From the NCBI RefSeq assembly GCF_900184995.1, contig NZ_LT860099.1:2013931-2077930 (forward strand): a DNA stretch of 64,000 bases. The letters run 5' to 3'. The position numbers and the translations under genes are program-made. The first letter of the stretch is position 1. Each line of letters opens with the position of its first letter. The notes beneath the pieces were generated by a model that was not told the DNA's origin, made no database searches, and saw only the letters and a program-made list of their open reading frames with translations. Below, in pieces: positions 53,477-61,850 of this stretch. The DNA is from Konateibacter massiliensis (GTDB lineage Bacteria > Bacillota > Clostridia > Lachnospirales > Lachnospiraceae).

Positions 53477-54670
53477 ATGAAAATTAAAGTAGGTGTGTTT
53501 TTTGGCGGTCAGAGCGTTGAGCATGAGGTATCCATTATTTCAGGCATACAGGCAGTTTACGCGTTTGGCAGGGAAAAATATGATATTATCCCAATCTATA
53601 TCACAAAGGATAACGAGATGTATGTGGGCGAAAACATCGGTGATATCGAGTCATACAAGGATATACCGGCTCTTTTGAAAAAGAGTCAGAAGATTATATT
53701 GGTAAATGAAAATAAGAAGCTGAATTTAGTTCGCTATCCGATGAAAAAATTCGGAAACAATGTCGTTGACTACATCGACCTTGCTTTTCCGATTGTACAT
53801 GGAACTAATGTGGAAGACGGAACCTTACAGGGCTTTTTCCGCACCTTATGTATTCCGTATGTAGGTCCGGACGTAACTGCTTCCGCTGTCGGTATGGATA
53901 AATACGTTATGAAAACTGTTCTGAAAGACAACGATATTCCGGTTCTTGATTGCGTCTGCTGTGATGTGAAGCATTATCATGCAAATCCGGGCAGTACACT
54001 TGATAAAGTGGAGGAAAAAATCGGTTATCCGGTCATCGTAAAGCCGGTTAATCTTGGCTCCAGTGTCGGTATCAAGGTAGCAAAAGACCGCTCTGAGCTG
54101 GAGACCGCTTTTGACTATGCATTCCAGTTCTCCGGCAAATTATTGGCAGAAAAGGCGATTACGAAGCTTCGCGAAATCAACTGCTCCGTTCTTGGCGATT
54201 ACGAGAGCGCAGAAGCATCTGAGTGTGAGGAACCGGTAGGCTCCGATGAGATTTTGAGCTATGAAGATAAATATTTATCAAGCGGCAGTTCCAAATCAGA
54301 AGGCGGCTCAAAGGGCATGACCAGTCTTTCCCGCAAGCTTCCTGCTCCTCTCTCTCCTGAGAAGCGAGAAGAAATCCGCTCCTTGGCGGTAAAAACCTTT
54401 CAGGTATTGAATTGCAGCGGTGTTTCCAGAATTGACTTTATGATTGATACGGAGACTGACCAGCTCTATGTAAACGAAATCAACACAATTCCGGGGTCCT
54501 TAGCCTTCTATCTGTGGGAGCCTGTCGGAGTCAAATATGATGAACTGTTAGACCGCATGGTTACACTCGCTTTAAAGCGTGATCGTGAATTAAGCGAAAT
54601 TTCCTACTCCTTTGACACAAATATTTTGTCCGGTGTGAAACTTGGCGGAATGAAAGGAGCTAAGCTGTAA
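53477..54670 (+). CDS. ddl: D-alanine--D-alanine ligase
   Basis: ATP-grasp ligase of 397 residues, somewhat longer than usual. VFFGGQSVEHEVSIISG opens it, VGMDKYVMKTVLKDNDIP and YPVIVKPVNLGSSVGI form the ATP site, and VNEINTIPGSLAFYLW the C-terminal metal site. The omega loop reads LSYEDKYLSSGSSKSEGGSKGM: the Tyr-x-x-Lys-Tyr pattern is that of D-Ala-D-Ala enzymes, not of VanA-type D-lactate ligases. The Ser/Gly-rich extension after it is unusual. Third gene of hydrolase-MurF-ddl (18-bp gap). Confidence 0.92.
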   Translation: MKIKVGVFFGGQSVEHEVSIISGIQAVYAFGREKYDIIPIYITKDNEMYVGENIGDIESYKDIPALLKKSQKIILVNENKKLNLVRYPMKKFGNNVVDYIDLAFPIVHGTNVEDGTLQGFFRTLCIPYVGPDVTASAVGMDKYVMKTVLKDNDIPVLDCVCCDVKHYHANPGSTLDKVEEKIGYPVIVKPVNLGSSVGIKVAKDRSELETAFDYAFQFSGKLLAEKAITKLREINCSVLGDYESAEASECEEPVGSDEILSYEDKYLSSGSSKSEGGSKGMTSLSRKLPAPLSPEKREEIRSLAVKTFQVLNCSGVSRIDFMIDTETDQLYVNEINTIPGSLAFYLWEPVGVKYDELLDRMVTLALKRDRELSEISYSFDTNILSGVKLGGMKGAKL

Positions 54671-54691
54671 TCTTTGATTACAGCTTAGCTC
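54657..54691 (+). terminator. perfect 16-bp hairpin overlapping the ddl stop
   Basis: GAGCTAAGCTGTAATC-ttt-GATTACAGCTTAGCTC; the TAA stop of ddl lies in the left arm. No clean T run follows (CATAAAATGGGC), so it may act as a 3' stabiliser or a weak terminator between convergent genes. Confidence 0.55.
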
Positions 54692-54713
54692 ATAAAATGG
54701 GCACTTGCTTTTG

Positions 54714-55913
54714 TTAGTAATTATTGTATGTACTGGCTCTGAGGTTTTCTGCCATTATTTCTCTGCTATTCATTGTAATTTTGTTTCTGCCGTTGTTTTT
54801 CGAAAAATAAAGCTGGGTGTCCGCTTTCTCGATTAACTCATAAATTGAATTGGAGGGACTTGCTTTCATATCCGCAATGCCCATGCTCACGGTAACTTCA
54901 GGGTGGGTGGCCATTTCACCTGCCTTAATATGGAGAGATGCAATTCTCTCCTGAACATTGAGCGCTATTTCTATTCCTTCCTCCTGACTATAGTCGGTCA
55001 GAACAATTACAAATTCCTCACCGCCATAACGCACAACAAATTCCGTTTTTCTGGCGGCAATATCATAGATGCTCTCTGAAATATCTTTCAGGCACTGATC
55101 CCCTGCTACATGTCCATAGGTATCATTGTAATTTTTAAAATGGTCAATATCAATCATAACAACAAGAACGGTTTTTCGAGAGTCGCTCCACTGTCCCCAT
55201 ATCTGTGAGAGCTTTTCCTCGAATCCTCTGCGGTTTAACAAATTGGTCAGCCTGTCTACCTCACCGAGTGTTCGGATAGCAAACAATGCTTTCTTCTCTA
55301 CAATATAATGGTAATAGCGGCTTGTCATAATTGCCACAGCCGTAAATGCAATCATAATGATAATTCCCATGTATCTGCTTATATACAGCTCTGCGTAAGA
55401 TGTGTCTGCGAGCATAGCTACCGTTACCGCCGCATTAAGCAGCGTAAAGGCAAGCATTTCGGTAAACGCACCGATATAAAAACCTGCAAGCAGAAACATA
55501 AGAAAATAATAATACACAATTGTATGATAGGTATGAATTTCTGTGTATAGTTCCCTTAATCCTGCTATATTAATGCTTATCCAAAAAGTGATACAAATAA
55601 ATTGTTGAATTTTTAACGATTGAATCATGCCGTTGTGAATAAAATACCAGAGTATCCCGAAAGTCAGGGTAATAAAAAGCATAACAATGCCAATATCTCC
55701 CCGCCACATTTGACTTGCTCTTAAAATAATTTTCGTGACAGAAATAATCACAAGGATAATGCTCACAATAAGCATATGTGAAATATTATCCTTTATCATA
55801 TATTCATTTACTTCCTGATGCTCTCTATCTTTTCTATTTGAATAATGAAAGAACAGGATTTTAAGCTTATTCGGCATTATATTGCCAATTTTAGAACTTC
55901 TGCCATCCTCCAT
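54714..55913 (-). CDS. membrane diguanylate cyclase (GGDEF)
   Basis: Protein of 399 residues that would make cyclic di-GMP. Residues about 35-215 contain around six hydrophobic helices. Residues about 230-390 are the GGDEF domain: LTNLLNRRGFEEKL, MIDIDHFKNYNDTYGHVAGDQCL and the active RYGGEEFVIVL. The inhibitory site five residues upstream (R-x-x-D) reads R-x-x-E, so product inhibition may be altered. GGGGG 7-8 bp before ATG 55913 is better than for the ATG at 55931. Stands alone between ddl and the YaaH-like gene. Confidence 0.88.
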   Translation of the reverse strand: MEDGRSSKIGNIMPNKLKILFFHYSNRKDREHQEVNEYMIKDNISHMLIVSIILVIISVTKIILRASQMWRGDIGIVMLFITLTFGILWYFIHNGMIQSLKIQQFICITFWISINIAGLRELYTEIHTYHTIVYYYFLMFLLAGFYIGAFTEMLAFTLLNAAVTVAMLADTSYAELYISRYMGIIIMIAFTAVAIMTSRYYHYIVEKKALFAIRTLGEVDRLTNLLNRRGFEEKLSQIWGQWSDSRKTVLVVMIDIDHFKNYNDTYGHVAGDQCLKDISESIYDIAARKTEFVVRYGGEEFVIVLTDYSQEEGIEIALNVQERIASLHIKAGEMATHPEVTVSMGIADMKASPSNSIYELIEKADTQLYFSKNNGRNKITMNSREIMAENLRASTYNNY

Positions 55914-56031
55914 CGCATATCCCCCAAGCATGTAAACATTACTTTAGACCTACTTATAGTATATAAGCAATTTTTCCAAATTTCAATATTTTTTCGACAT
56001 ATTTGTATATTTTTTGCATAAATTCTTGAAA

Positions 56032-57306
56032 TTATAATTTATCTATTATATAGAGAGAATTTAATACGGACCAGTTTGCCTGAAATTTACGCATCAGATT
56101 CCAGTAACCGCCGCCAAGAAGATTGTATTCCTGAATCAGCCTTAATTTTGCCTCAATGCTTCTGGCATCCTCAAACCATACGACATGCTGTACACCCGCT
56201 TCATCAAAATAATAGAAAAAAGGTGTCATTGCCGTTGTGTCAAATTCGATTACAGCATTGTACCTTGCTGCAATGTCAATTGCCTCTGTGTTTCCGATGA
56301 TGACTGCCTCGCTCTCGCCCCTGACATACGGCAGTTTCCAATCGTAAGCATAGTTTGGAATTCCAAGCATAATTTTATTGACATCTATCTCCGTGATTGC
56401 ATATTCCACCACTCTTCGCACCTGATCAAGCGGTGCCACCGCCATCGGCGGTCCATACAGATAGCCCCATTCGTAAGTCATCAAAAGAACGGTATCGGCA
56501 ATCTCACCGATACGTGCATAGTCATGTGCCTGATAAATAAGCCCCGGCTGATCGGCGGACGTTTTCGGCGCCAAATCTACATTTACAATAAAGCCTTCCG
56601 CATGGAGTCTTGTCGTGACAGCCTCAATAAAGGTAATGTAGTTCTCACGGCTTCGTATAAATTCAAAGTCGATATCCAAACCTACATAACCTTTAATATA
56701 CATTGTATTGATAATATTTGTGATAAGTGTCTCCCTTGCGACAGGGTCGCCGAACAGCTTTTCCGCGTGCTCATTGCTGAAATTTCCCTCTTCATCTATG
56801 GAGGAAATAAGCATCATAGGGGAGGCTCTAAAGGCATACGCCTCTCTTATCAAAACCTCATCGTCAATCGGAATCAGTTCTCCTGTCTCGGTAAAACCGT
56901 AACCGAATATCGTCAGCAGTGTCATATAGGTGAGAGCCGTTCTCAAGGTCTCCATATTGATGAACGGATAGGCATATCCATTAAACCGCCCCTCTCTCAG
57001 CTTTTCCCCCTCGTAAGATATGACAAGCACTTCGCCCGCATTTAGCGTGCGATTGTTAATCAATGCCGGATTGTTTTGCAATAAATTAATCTCATCAATT
57101 CCATATTGCGCAGCTATTCCCTGTATTGTCTCGCCTGCCGCCACGGTATGAGTCGTCTCCGGTATGAGCACGACGAGTGCCTGACCGACCACAAGCCGAT
57201 TGACATTCTCTATTCCGTTATCCGTGATAAGTCTCTCTGCCGAAACTCCATATTGTGCTGCTATACTGTTTATTGTTTCTCCCTGATTTACAACGTGAAT
57301 AATCAA
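56032..57306 (-). CDS. LysM-LysM-GH18 protein (YaaH/SleL-like spore protein)
   Basis: Protein of 424 residues. Two LysM domains (about 1-48: HVVNQGETINSIAAQYGVSAERLITDNGI; 52-97: HTVAAGETIQGIAAQYG) are followed by a GH18 barrel with the catalytic strand GYVGLDIDFEFI (D-x-D-x-E) near residue 210, LLMTYEWGY and LGIPNYAYDW. This is the layout of the spore coat/cortex N-acetylglucosaminidases YaaH and SleL. No signal peptide, as for those proteins. The start is TTG; an upstream ATG leads to a stop, and the preceding GGCGGG is a modest ribosome site, so the exact start is uncertain. Confidence 0.87.
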   Translation of the reverse strand: MIIHVVNQGETINSIAAQYGVSAERLITDNGIENVNRLVVGQALVVLIPETTHTVAAGETIQGIAAQYGIDEINLLQNNPALINNRTLNAGEVLVISYEGEKLREGRFNGYAYPFINMETLRTALTYMTLLTIFGYGFTETGELIPIDDEVLIREAYAFRASPMMLISSIDEEGNFSNEHAEKLFGDPVARETLITNIINTMYIKGYVGLDIDFEFIRSRENYITFIEAVTTRLHAEGFIVNVDLAPKTSADQPGLIYQAHDYARIGEIADTVLLMTYEWGYLYGPPMAVAPLDQVRRVVEYAITEIDVNKIMLGIPNYAYDWKLPYVRGESEAVIIGNTEAIDIAARYNAVIEFDTTAMTPFFYYFDEAGVQHVVWFEDARSIEAKLRLIQEYNLLGGGYWNLMRKFQANWSVLNSLYIIDKL

Positions 57307-57364
57307 ATCTTTTTTCCCGCCATTATGCGCCTTAGCTAATTATATGCGGTTTATCATGTATGAA

Positions 57365-57419
57365 TGACAGTTCAGCCATGCTATTCATAATTTGGCTGAT
57401 AAGCTATTCGCAAAAGCAT
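57365..57419. repeat. dispersed repeat, copy D (partial)
   Basis: TGACAGTTCAGCCATG is followed by CTATTCATAATTTGGC, which matches the inverted right end of copy B (CATTCATAATATGCC) over about 30 bp. CATGC (57377) and GCATG (57416) give a short outer pairing. It lies between ilvN and the YaaH-like gene. Confidence 0.5.
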
Positions 57420-57437
57420 GAGTTCTCCACCAAATTA

Positions 57438-57935
57438 TTACCGGTTTGAAATGCTGATTGACTCAATTGCTACGCTTCCGCCGCGCACTACCTCAATGTT
57501 TGTAAATTCCTTTGCCGCCATATGAATCAACTCATCATTTTTCTTCTCGGTCTGCACGCACTCCAATATAATGCCGGTTCTGCCCATATCTGCCACCTTC
57601 GCCTCAAACAGCTCGCCCATACGGTAGGCAAAGGTTCTCTCTTTTTCGTTTGCCGTCAGTATTTTCAGATACAAGATCTCCTTCATATGCACCGGCACAT
57701 TCGTCAAATCCACAACCTTAATTACCTCTACAAAGCGGTTAAGCTGCTTTTTTATCTGCTCAAAGGTTGCATCATCACTGTCAACACATATGGTCATTCT
57801 GGACACGGTAGGATCTTGGGTCTCTCCCACGGTCAGACTGTGAAGATTATAAGATTTGCCGGAAAACAATCCTGAAACTCTTGCTAATACACCAACTTCA
57901 TTTTCTACATATAATGACATCCATCTTTTTTTCAC
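57438..57935 (-). CDS. ilvN: acetolactate synthase small subunit
   Basis: Regulatory subunit of 165 residues. An ACT domain fills residues 1-75 (WMSLYVENEVGVLARVSGLFSGKSYNLHSLTVGETQDPTVSRMTICV), the site where valine inhibits the enzyme in relatives. The C-terminal ALS_ss-type domain follows (EILYLKILTANEKERTFAYRMGELFEAKVADMGRTGIILECV). The start is GTG with GGAGG 8 bp upstream. It follows ilvB by 13 bp in the T-box controlled operon. Confidence 0.93.
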   Translation of the reverse strand: MKKRWMSLYVENEVGVLARVSGLFSGKSYNLHSLTVGETQDPTVSRMTICVDSDDATFEQIKKQLNRFVEVIKVVDLTNVPVHMKEILYLKILTANEKERTFAYRMGELFEAKVADMGRTGIILECVQTEKKNDELIHMAAKEFTNIEVVRGGSVAIESISISNR

Positions 57936-57948
57936 CCTAGTGCCCTCC

Positions 57949-59682
57949 TTAACATTCCAAAATCATTTCGTTCAAAGCATTTCCGCCCGGTATAATCGGC
58001 AGTACCAGCTCATCGCTCTCTATAATAAATTCAATAATCGTCGGTCCTTCTTGATTTGCAAGCGCCTCATCAAATGCTTTTTTGATATCCTCTTCCTCAA
58101 ATACACGGATGCCCTTTGCCCCATAGCTGTCTGCCAGCTTTACAAAATCAGGTGAATAAGGCGGACATTCTTTGTTTTTGTCGAAGCAGTTTTTCTTACA
58201 GCTTCTCGTACAGCGAAGACAGGTACTTGCATATCTTCTGTCGTAATACAAATGCTGCATTTCTCTTACCATACCAAGATAGCTGTTGTTAAAAATACAG
58301 ATAACAAGCGGAAGCTCACATGCCATCGCTGTCGCCATTTCCTGAATATTCATCTGCATACCGCCGTCTCCTGATATACAGACAACCTTTTTATCCGGAC
58401 AGCCAAGCTTCGCTCCAATTGCAGCCGGAAGTCCAAAGCCCATTGTTCCGAGCCCTCCTGATGTCAAAAGCTTTGTTGTTCCATCCATTTTTAAATACTG
58501 TGTCGTCCACATCTGATGCTGCCCTACATCAGTTACTACGATACCGTCTTTAAAACGCTCACTGATTTCATTTATAATTTTGTCGGGCGATAAGCCTTCC
58601 GGATTTTGAGGTGCAATCTTGTGTTCCTCCTCCCAAGCATCAATTTGAGCCTTCCATTCGGACCAGTCCCGTATTTCCATTTTTGCGGTACGCTCCTGCA
58701 TTGCCCCAATTGCAAGCTTTGCATCCGCCACAATCGGGATATCTACCTTAATGTTTCTGGAAATGGCAGAAGCCTCAATGTCTACATGAATAATCGATGC
58801 ATTTGGCGCAAACCCGCTTATTCTTCCGGTAATTCTGTCATTAAATCTCGTTCCGATTGAGATAAGCAAATCAGATTCGCTGATTGCCATATTGGAGGCA
58901 TAGGAGCCATGAAGTCCGATATTTCCTACATAAAATTCATGGTCAGTCGGAATTGCTCCTTTTCCCATAATCGTCGTGATAACCGGAATGCGAAGCTTAT
59001 TAACCAAATCAGCAAGCTCTGCTTCTGCCCTCGCCAGCTTCACACCACCGCCAATCAAAAATACGGGCTTTTTCGCCTTCTCAACCATTTCCATTGCCTT
59101 TTTAATCTGCCCCAAATGAACGGAGGTATTTGGCTTGTAGCCACGGATGGAAATCGGCTGTTCAAAATCGTCTTCCCCCATAGCAAGCTGGATATCCTTT
59201 GGAATATCTATCAGTACAGGTCCGGGCTTCCCGGTTCTTGCGATAAAAAATGCCTCTTTTATAATTCTTGCTAAATCCTTTCTGTCTCGAACCGTAACGG
59301 CATATTTGCATATGCTTCTCGTAATACCAACTATATCAACCTCCTGAAAGGCATCGTTTCCAATCAGGTTCTTTGATACCTGACCTGTGAAGCATACAAG
59401 AGGAATACTGTCATAATTTGCCGTTGCAATTCCCGTAACCAAATTAGTGGCACCCGGACCGCTCGTAACAAGGCATACCCCTACTTTTCCTGTCGCGCGG
59501 GCATAACCGTCTGCCGCATGAATCAAACCCTGCTCATGTCGAGGAAGAATAACCTCAATGTCCTTTTGCTTATACAGCTCATCAAACAAATCAATTGCAT
59601 AGCCGCCCGGATAACCGAATAAGATGTCTACGCCTTCTCTTTTTAATACTTCAACAAATGCCTGTGTTCCTTTTCTCTTCAT
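57949..59682 (-). CDS. ilvB: acetolactate synthase large subunit with cysteine-rich insertion
   Basis: Thiamine-diphosphate enzyme of 577 residues; condenses two pyruvates to acetolactate, or pyruvate with 2-ketobutyrate, for Val/Leu/Ile synthesis. LPRHEQGLIHAADGYARATG carries the catalytic Glu, FQEVDIVGITRSICKYA the substrate region, and GDGGMQMNIQEMATAMACELPLVICIFNN the ThDP/Mg motif. Between RRYAST and YSPDFVKLA, where most homologues have a few residues, it has about 17 extra with five Cys (C-LR-C-TRS-C-KKN-C, then C 6 on; residues about 488-506). AGGAGG precedes the ATG. First gene of ilvB-ilvN. Confidence 0.93.
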   Translation of the reverse strand: MKRKGTQAFVEVLKREGVDILFGYPGGYAIDLFDELYKQKDIEVILPRHEQGLIHAADGYARATGKVGVCLVTSGPGATNLVTGIATANYDSIPLVCFTGQVSKNLIGNDAFQEVDIVGITRSICKYAVTVRDRKDLARIIKEAFFIARTGKPGPVLIDIPKDIQLAMGEDDFEQPISIRGYKPNTSVHLGQIKKAMEMVEKAKKPVFLIGGGVKLARAEAELADLVNKLRIPVITTIMGKGAIPTDHEFYVGNIGLHGSYASNMAISESDLLISIGTRFNDRITGRISGFAPNASIIHVDIEASAISRNIKVDIPIVADAKLAIGAMQERTAKMEIRDWSEWKAQIDAWEEEHKIAPQNPEGLSPDKIINEISERFKDGIVVTDVGQHQMWTTQYLKMDGTTKLLTSGGLGTMGFGLPAAIGAKLGCPDKKVVCISGDGGMQMNIQEMATAMACELPLVICIFNNSYLGMVREMQHLYYDRRYASTCLRCTRSCKKNCFDKNKECPPYSPDFVKLADSYGAKGIRVFEEEDIKKAFDEALANQEGPTIIEFIIESDELVLPIIPGGNALNEMILEC

Positions 59683-59714
59683 TTTGATTGCCTCCTGTTT
59701 TATTGATAGACTAT

Positions 59715-59760
59715 ACGGAATGTGCTAAAGCACATTCCGTGCGCCCGAGCGGGTTGCATA
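59715..59760. repeat. palindrome plus GCGCYCGAGCRGGTTGCRTA motif, copy 2
   Basis: ACGGAATGTGCT-aa-AGCACATTCCGT (59715-59740), then GCGCCCGAGCGGGTTGCATA (59741-59760). It lies between the T-box terminator and ilvB, so it is part of the ilvB leader once the terminator is read through. Compare 51047-51090. Confidence 0.5.
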
Positions 59761-59829
59761 ACAACAACTTCCACTCCGCGAGGTGCGCATAATAGTTTTT
59801 TATAAGAAAATTCATCTGAATTTTTTTAT

Positions 59830-60150
59830 AAAAAAACGCCCCAAGCTACTATTGTTTATTAGCTTAGGGCGAATATTCATCCGTGTTACCACCTAAATTC
59901 AGAAATCTCTTCTGCACTCTGTCAGTACGGAAATGCTGCTGACAAAGAAACTATCAGTACAGACAAATCGATACCGTTTTCCATATAACGTCGGAAACCA
60001 CGTTGAAGCCTACTTAAGATTGCTCTTGTTCGGTTCACTGCTCAAAGGCTACTTCCATACTTCCCTCATAAAGATTCGCACCAACCATCTTCTCTCTGAA
60101 ACTTAGGTGAGTATGTACTCCTCCTCGTCACTGCATTTATTTTTTTGATA
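59830..60150 (-). ncRNA. T-box leader of ilvB-ilvN, probably valine-specific
   Basis: Minus-strand leader. The T-box sequence reads AGGTGGTAACACGGATG (59894-59878). The Stem I parts are GAGGAGTACATACTC, CAGAGAG and GGTGCGAATC. The terminator is CGCCCTAAGCT...AGCTTGGGGCG with seven T residues (59871-59830). The likely specifier follows GAA in TATGGAA-GTA-GCC: GUA, a valine codon (complement of 60050-60052). Uncharged tRNA-Val pairing there and at the T-box would favour the antiterminator and ilvBN expression. The rest of the 570-bp gap holds the promoter and the palindrome at 59715. Confidence 0.85.
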
Positions 60151-60158
60151 TTGTTCTT

Positions 60159-60188
60159 GATTATATACATTCTGAATTTAATTGTCAA
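60159..60188 (-). promoter_or_regulatory. promoter of the T-box/ilvBN transcript
   Basis: Minus-strand TTGACA (60188-60183) and TATAAT (60164-60159) with an 18-bp spacer; TATATA with a 16-bp spacer overlaps. Predicted start near 60152, just before Stem I. Confidence 0.7.
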
Positions 60189-60252
60189 TGATATTTTTTA
60201 ATTCATTTATAGGTAAAAATTTATGATTGGAGGTAAGACTGTCCTTTACCAT

Positions 60253-60957
60253 TTAAACTTTTCGCCTCATTCCGCGTATTTCTTCCTTTGTCTTCTGATC
60301 CGTTTTAAGTGACTCGGTAATCTTTTGCAGCGTCTTGTTATAGGTGAAATCATCTAAATGGTTCTTACGCAGATAAGGCATCGTTTTCTCTGGCAGGTTT
60401 ACATAATACATGGATATCGCCCATGCTACTCCCATCTTCACATAGTAAGCATCACTTTTAATTTTATCCATTGCCTGCAAAGCTTCATCCGCATATTCCT
60501 CGCTGATATAATAGTTGAGGAGCATTACAACACCAAAGCGGATATAATATTCCCTGTCATCCGCCAAATAGGGCTGGATAAAGTCCCACATTTCCTTGGG
60601 ATGCTTCTTCGCTATTTTTAATGTGCTGCAAAACGAATCGCAGACTGACCAATTATCAATTTTATCTACAAACTCTGAAACATAGGATAACACCTCATCG
60701 ATACCGGCATTCGCATAGCCAATTACCATTCCCTGCAGCATGATTTCCTCAAAAAACTCTCCCTGCGCCTCATTTAGATAAGCTCTCCAATCTCCTTTGA
60801 CAAGCTGCTTTGCAAGCTTTCGAAGTGCCGGAATTCGGATGCCTAAAATATTTTCGGTTCCCGGCAAGAGCTTGCTGATAAATGCCTGATACTCAGGTTC
60901 CGCCAAATGCAGCAGCTCCTTCCTTATTTCCATGTTCTTTGTAATGTTATTTGACAT
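60253..60957 (-). CDS. DNA alkylation repair protein, AlkD-like
   Basis: All-helical HEAT-repeat protein of 234 residues. GIRIPALRKLAKQLVKGDW and EEIMLQGMVIGYA are family motifs, DNWSVCDSFCSTLK carries the conserved Trp-Asp region, and YYIRFGVVMLLNYYI with YYVKMGVAWAISMYYV are later repeats. AlkD removes N3/N7-alkylpurines without base flipping; some relatives have lost activity. An AAAGGA lies 13 bp before the first ATG, rather far, so Met 9 is an alternative start. Stands between the ilv leader and the ABC-2 genes. Confidence 0.85.
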   Translation of the reverse strand: MSNNITKNMEIRKELLHLAEPEYQAFISKLLPGTENILGIRIPALRKLAKQLVKGDWRAYLNEAQGEFFEEIMLQGMVIGYANAGIDEVLSYVSEFVDKIDNWSVCDSFCSTLKIAKKHPKEMWDFIQPYLADDREYYIRFGVVMLLNYYISEEYADEALQAMDKIKSDAYYVKMGVAWAISMYYVNLPEKTMPYLRKNHLDDFTYNKTLQKITESLKTDQKTKEEIRGMRRKV

Positions 60958-61038
60958 ATTTTATACCGAATCCTTTCACTGCAAGTTTGCCTGCACTCAA
61001 AAGGCATCCTTTCCTTTTTTACTTGTGTACCATATTAA

Positions 61039-61055
61039 GTAACAGTTCAGCCATG
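61039..61055. repeat. dispersed repeat, copy C (end motif)
   Basis: GTAACAGTTCAGCCATG directly abuts the stop codon of the ABC-2 permease gene at 61056. About 50 bp to its left, TGCACTCAAAAGGCAT (near 60992) matches the core of copy B. No inverted partner was found, so it may be a decayed copy. Confidence 0.5.
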
Positions 61056-61847
61056 TCAATTCCCTGCGCTCTCATACTTATTACATCCAAACGCAAAATA
61101 CCGATAAGCGATAAGAAAGCTGAGTGCCGCTACAAATACCTCCATGCCGATTGTCTGAAGCAAATTTCCCTTCTGCAAAAAGAAGCTTGCCGGGATAAAT
61201 GCGGTGAACGCAAACGGAATGATGTAGCTTAGCACAATCCGAATCGGCTTTGCATAAATCGAGGTCGGATATTTGGCAAAGTCAGACATATTATGAACCA
61301 GATACAGCAGGCTGTAGCTGTCTTTCATAAAAAATGCGTTTGTTGCAAAAAACAATTTTACCGCTGTAAAAATAATTGCCCCCGCAATGATGGAAATGAA
61401 AAACAAAAGAATTCCTCCCACAGAGATTGCAAGGTCAAGCTTCACCGCCGAATATGCAACAAGCAAGACTCCGACAAGGATTTCCCCTATCCCGTCAGGC
61501 TGGCAACGCTCGACAATAACCTGAAACAGCGGATTGACCGGTCTTAACAAGTATCGGTCAAAGCTGCCCTCTTTTACGGTTTTTCTCGCAAACAGCCAGA
61601 GATAGTCGGTCACAAAGTGGTCGATTCCTCTTGGTATCTGAGCGTAACCATAGATAAAGATAAGCTGGTAGAAGGACCAGCCGTTTAGGTCCGGTATTTT
61701 CTCAAACACAAGGTAGAGAAATGCCACTCCAAGTATCTGGTTTAAAAAGAAGGAGAAAAAGCCGATAAAAAAGTCAATTTTAGACTGCATAAGCCCCTTC
61801 ATATATTGTAAAAAGAAAATTTTATATAGCTTTAGATATCGTCCCAT
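61056..61847 (-). CDS. ABC-2 type transporter permease, second subunit
   Basis: Membrane protein of 263 residues with six hydrophobic segments. RYLKLYKIFFLQYMKGLMQSKIDFFIGFFSFFLNQILGVAFLYLVF and FVTDYLWLFARKTVKEGSFDRYLLRPVNPLFQVI match the DUF990/ABC2_membrane_6 group found as paired permeases. Three bp separate it from its partner gene (61851-62660). Substrate unknown. Confidence 0.85.
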   Translation of the reverse strand: MGRYLKLYKIFFLQYMKGLMQSKIDFFIGFFSFFLNQILGVAFLYLVFEKIPDLNGWSFYQLIFIYGYAQIPRGIDHFVTDYLWLFARKTVKEGSFDRYLLRPVNPLFQVIVERCQPDGIGEILVGVLLVAYSAVKLDLAISVGGILLFFISIIAGAIIFTAVKLFFATNAFFMKDSYSLLYLVHNMSDFAKYPTSIYAKPIRIVLSYIIPFAFTAFIPASFFLQKGNLLQTIGMEVFVAALSFLIAYRYFAFGCNKYESAGN

Positions 61848-61850
61848 CTG

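Noticed and set aside
51110-54670. Glycopeptide-resistance (van-type) operon
   Set aside because: The Ddl omega loop has the Tyr-x-x-Lys-Tyr pattern of D-Ala-D-Ala ligases, and no VanH, VanX, VanT or two-component genes are present.
56185-57045. 286-codon open frame on the plus strand
   Set aside because: Antisense shadow of the LysM-GH18 gene, with Cys/His-rich composition typical of a reverse reading.
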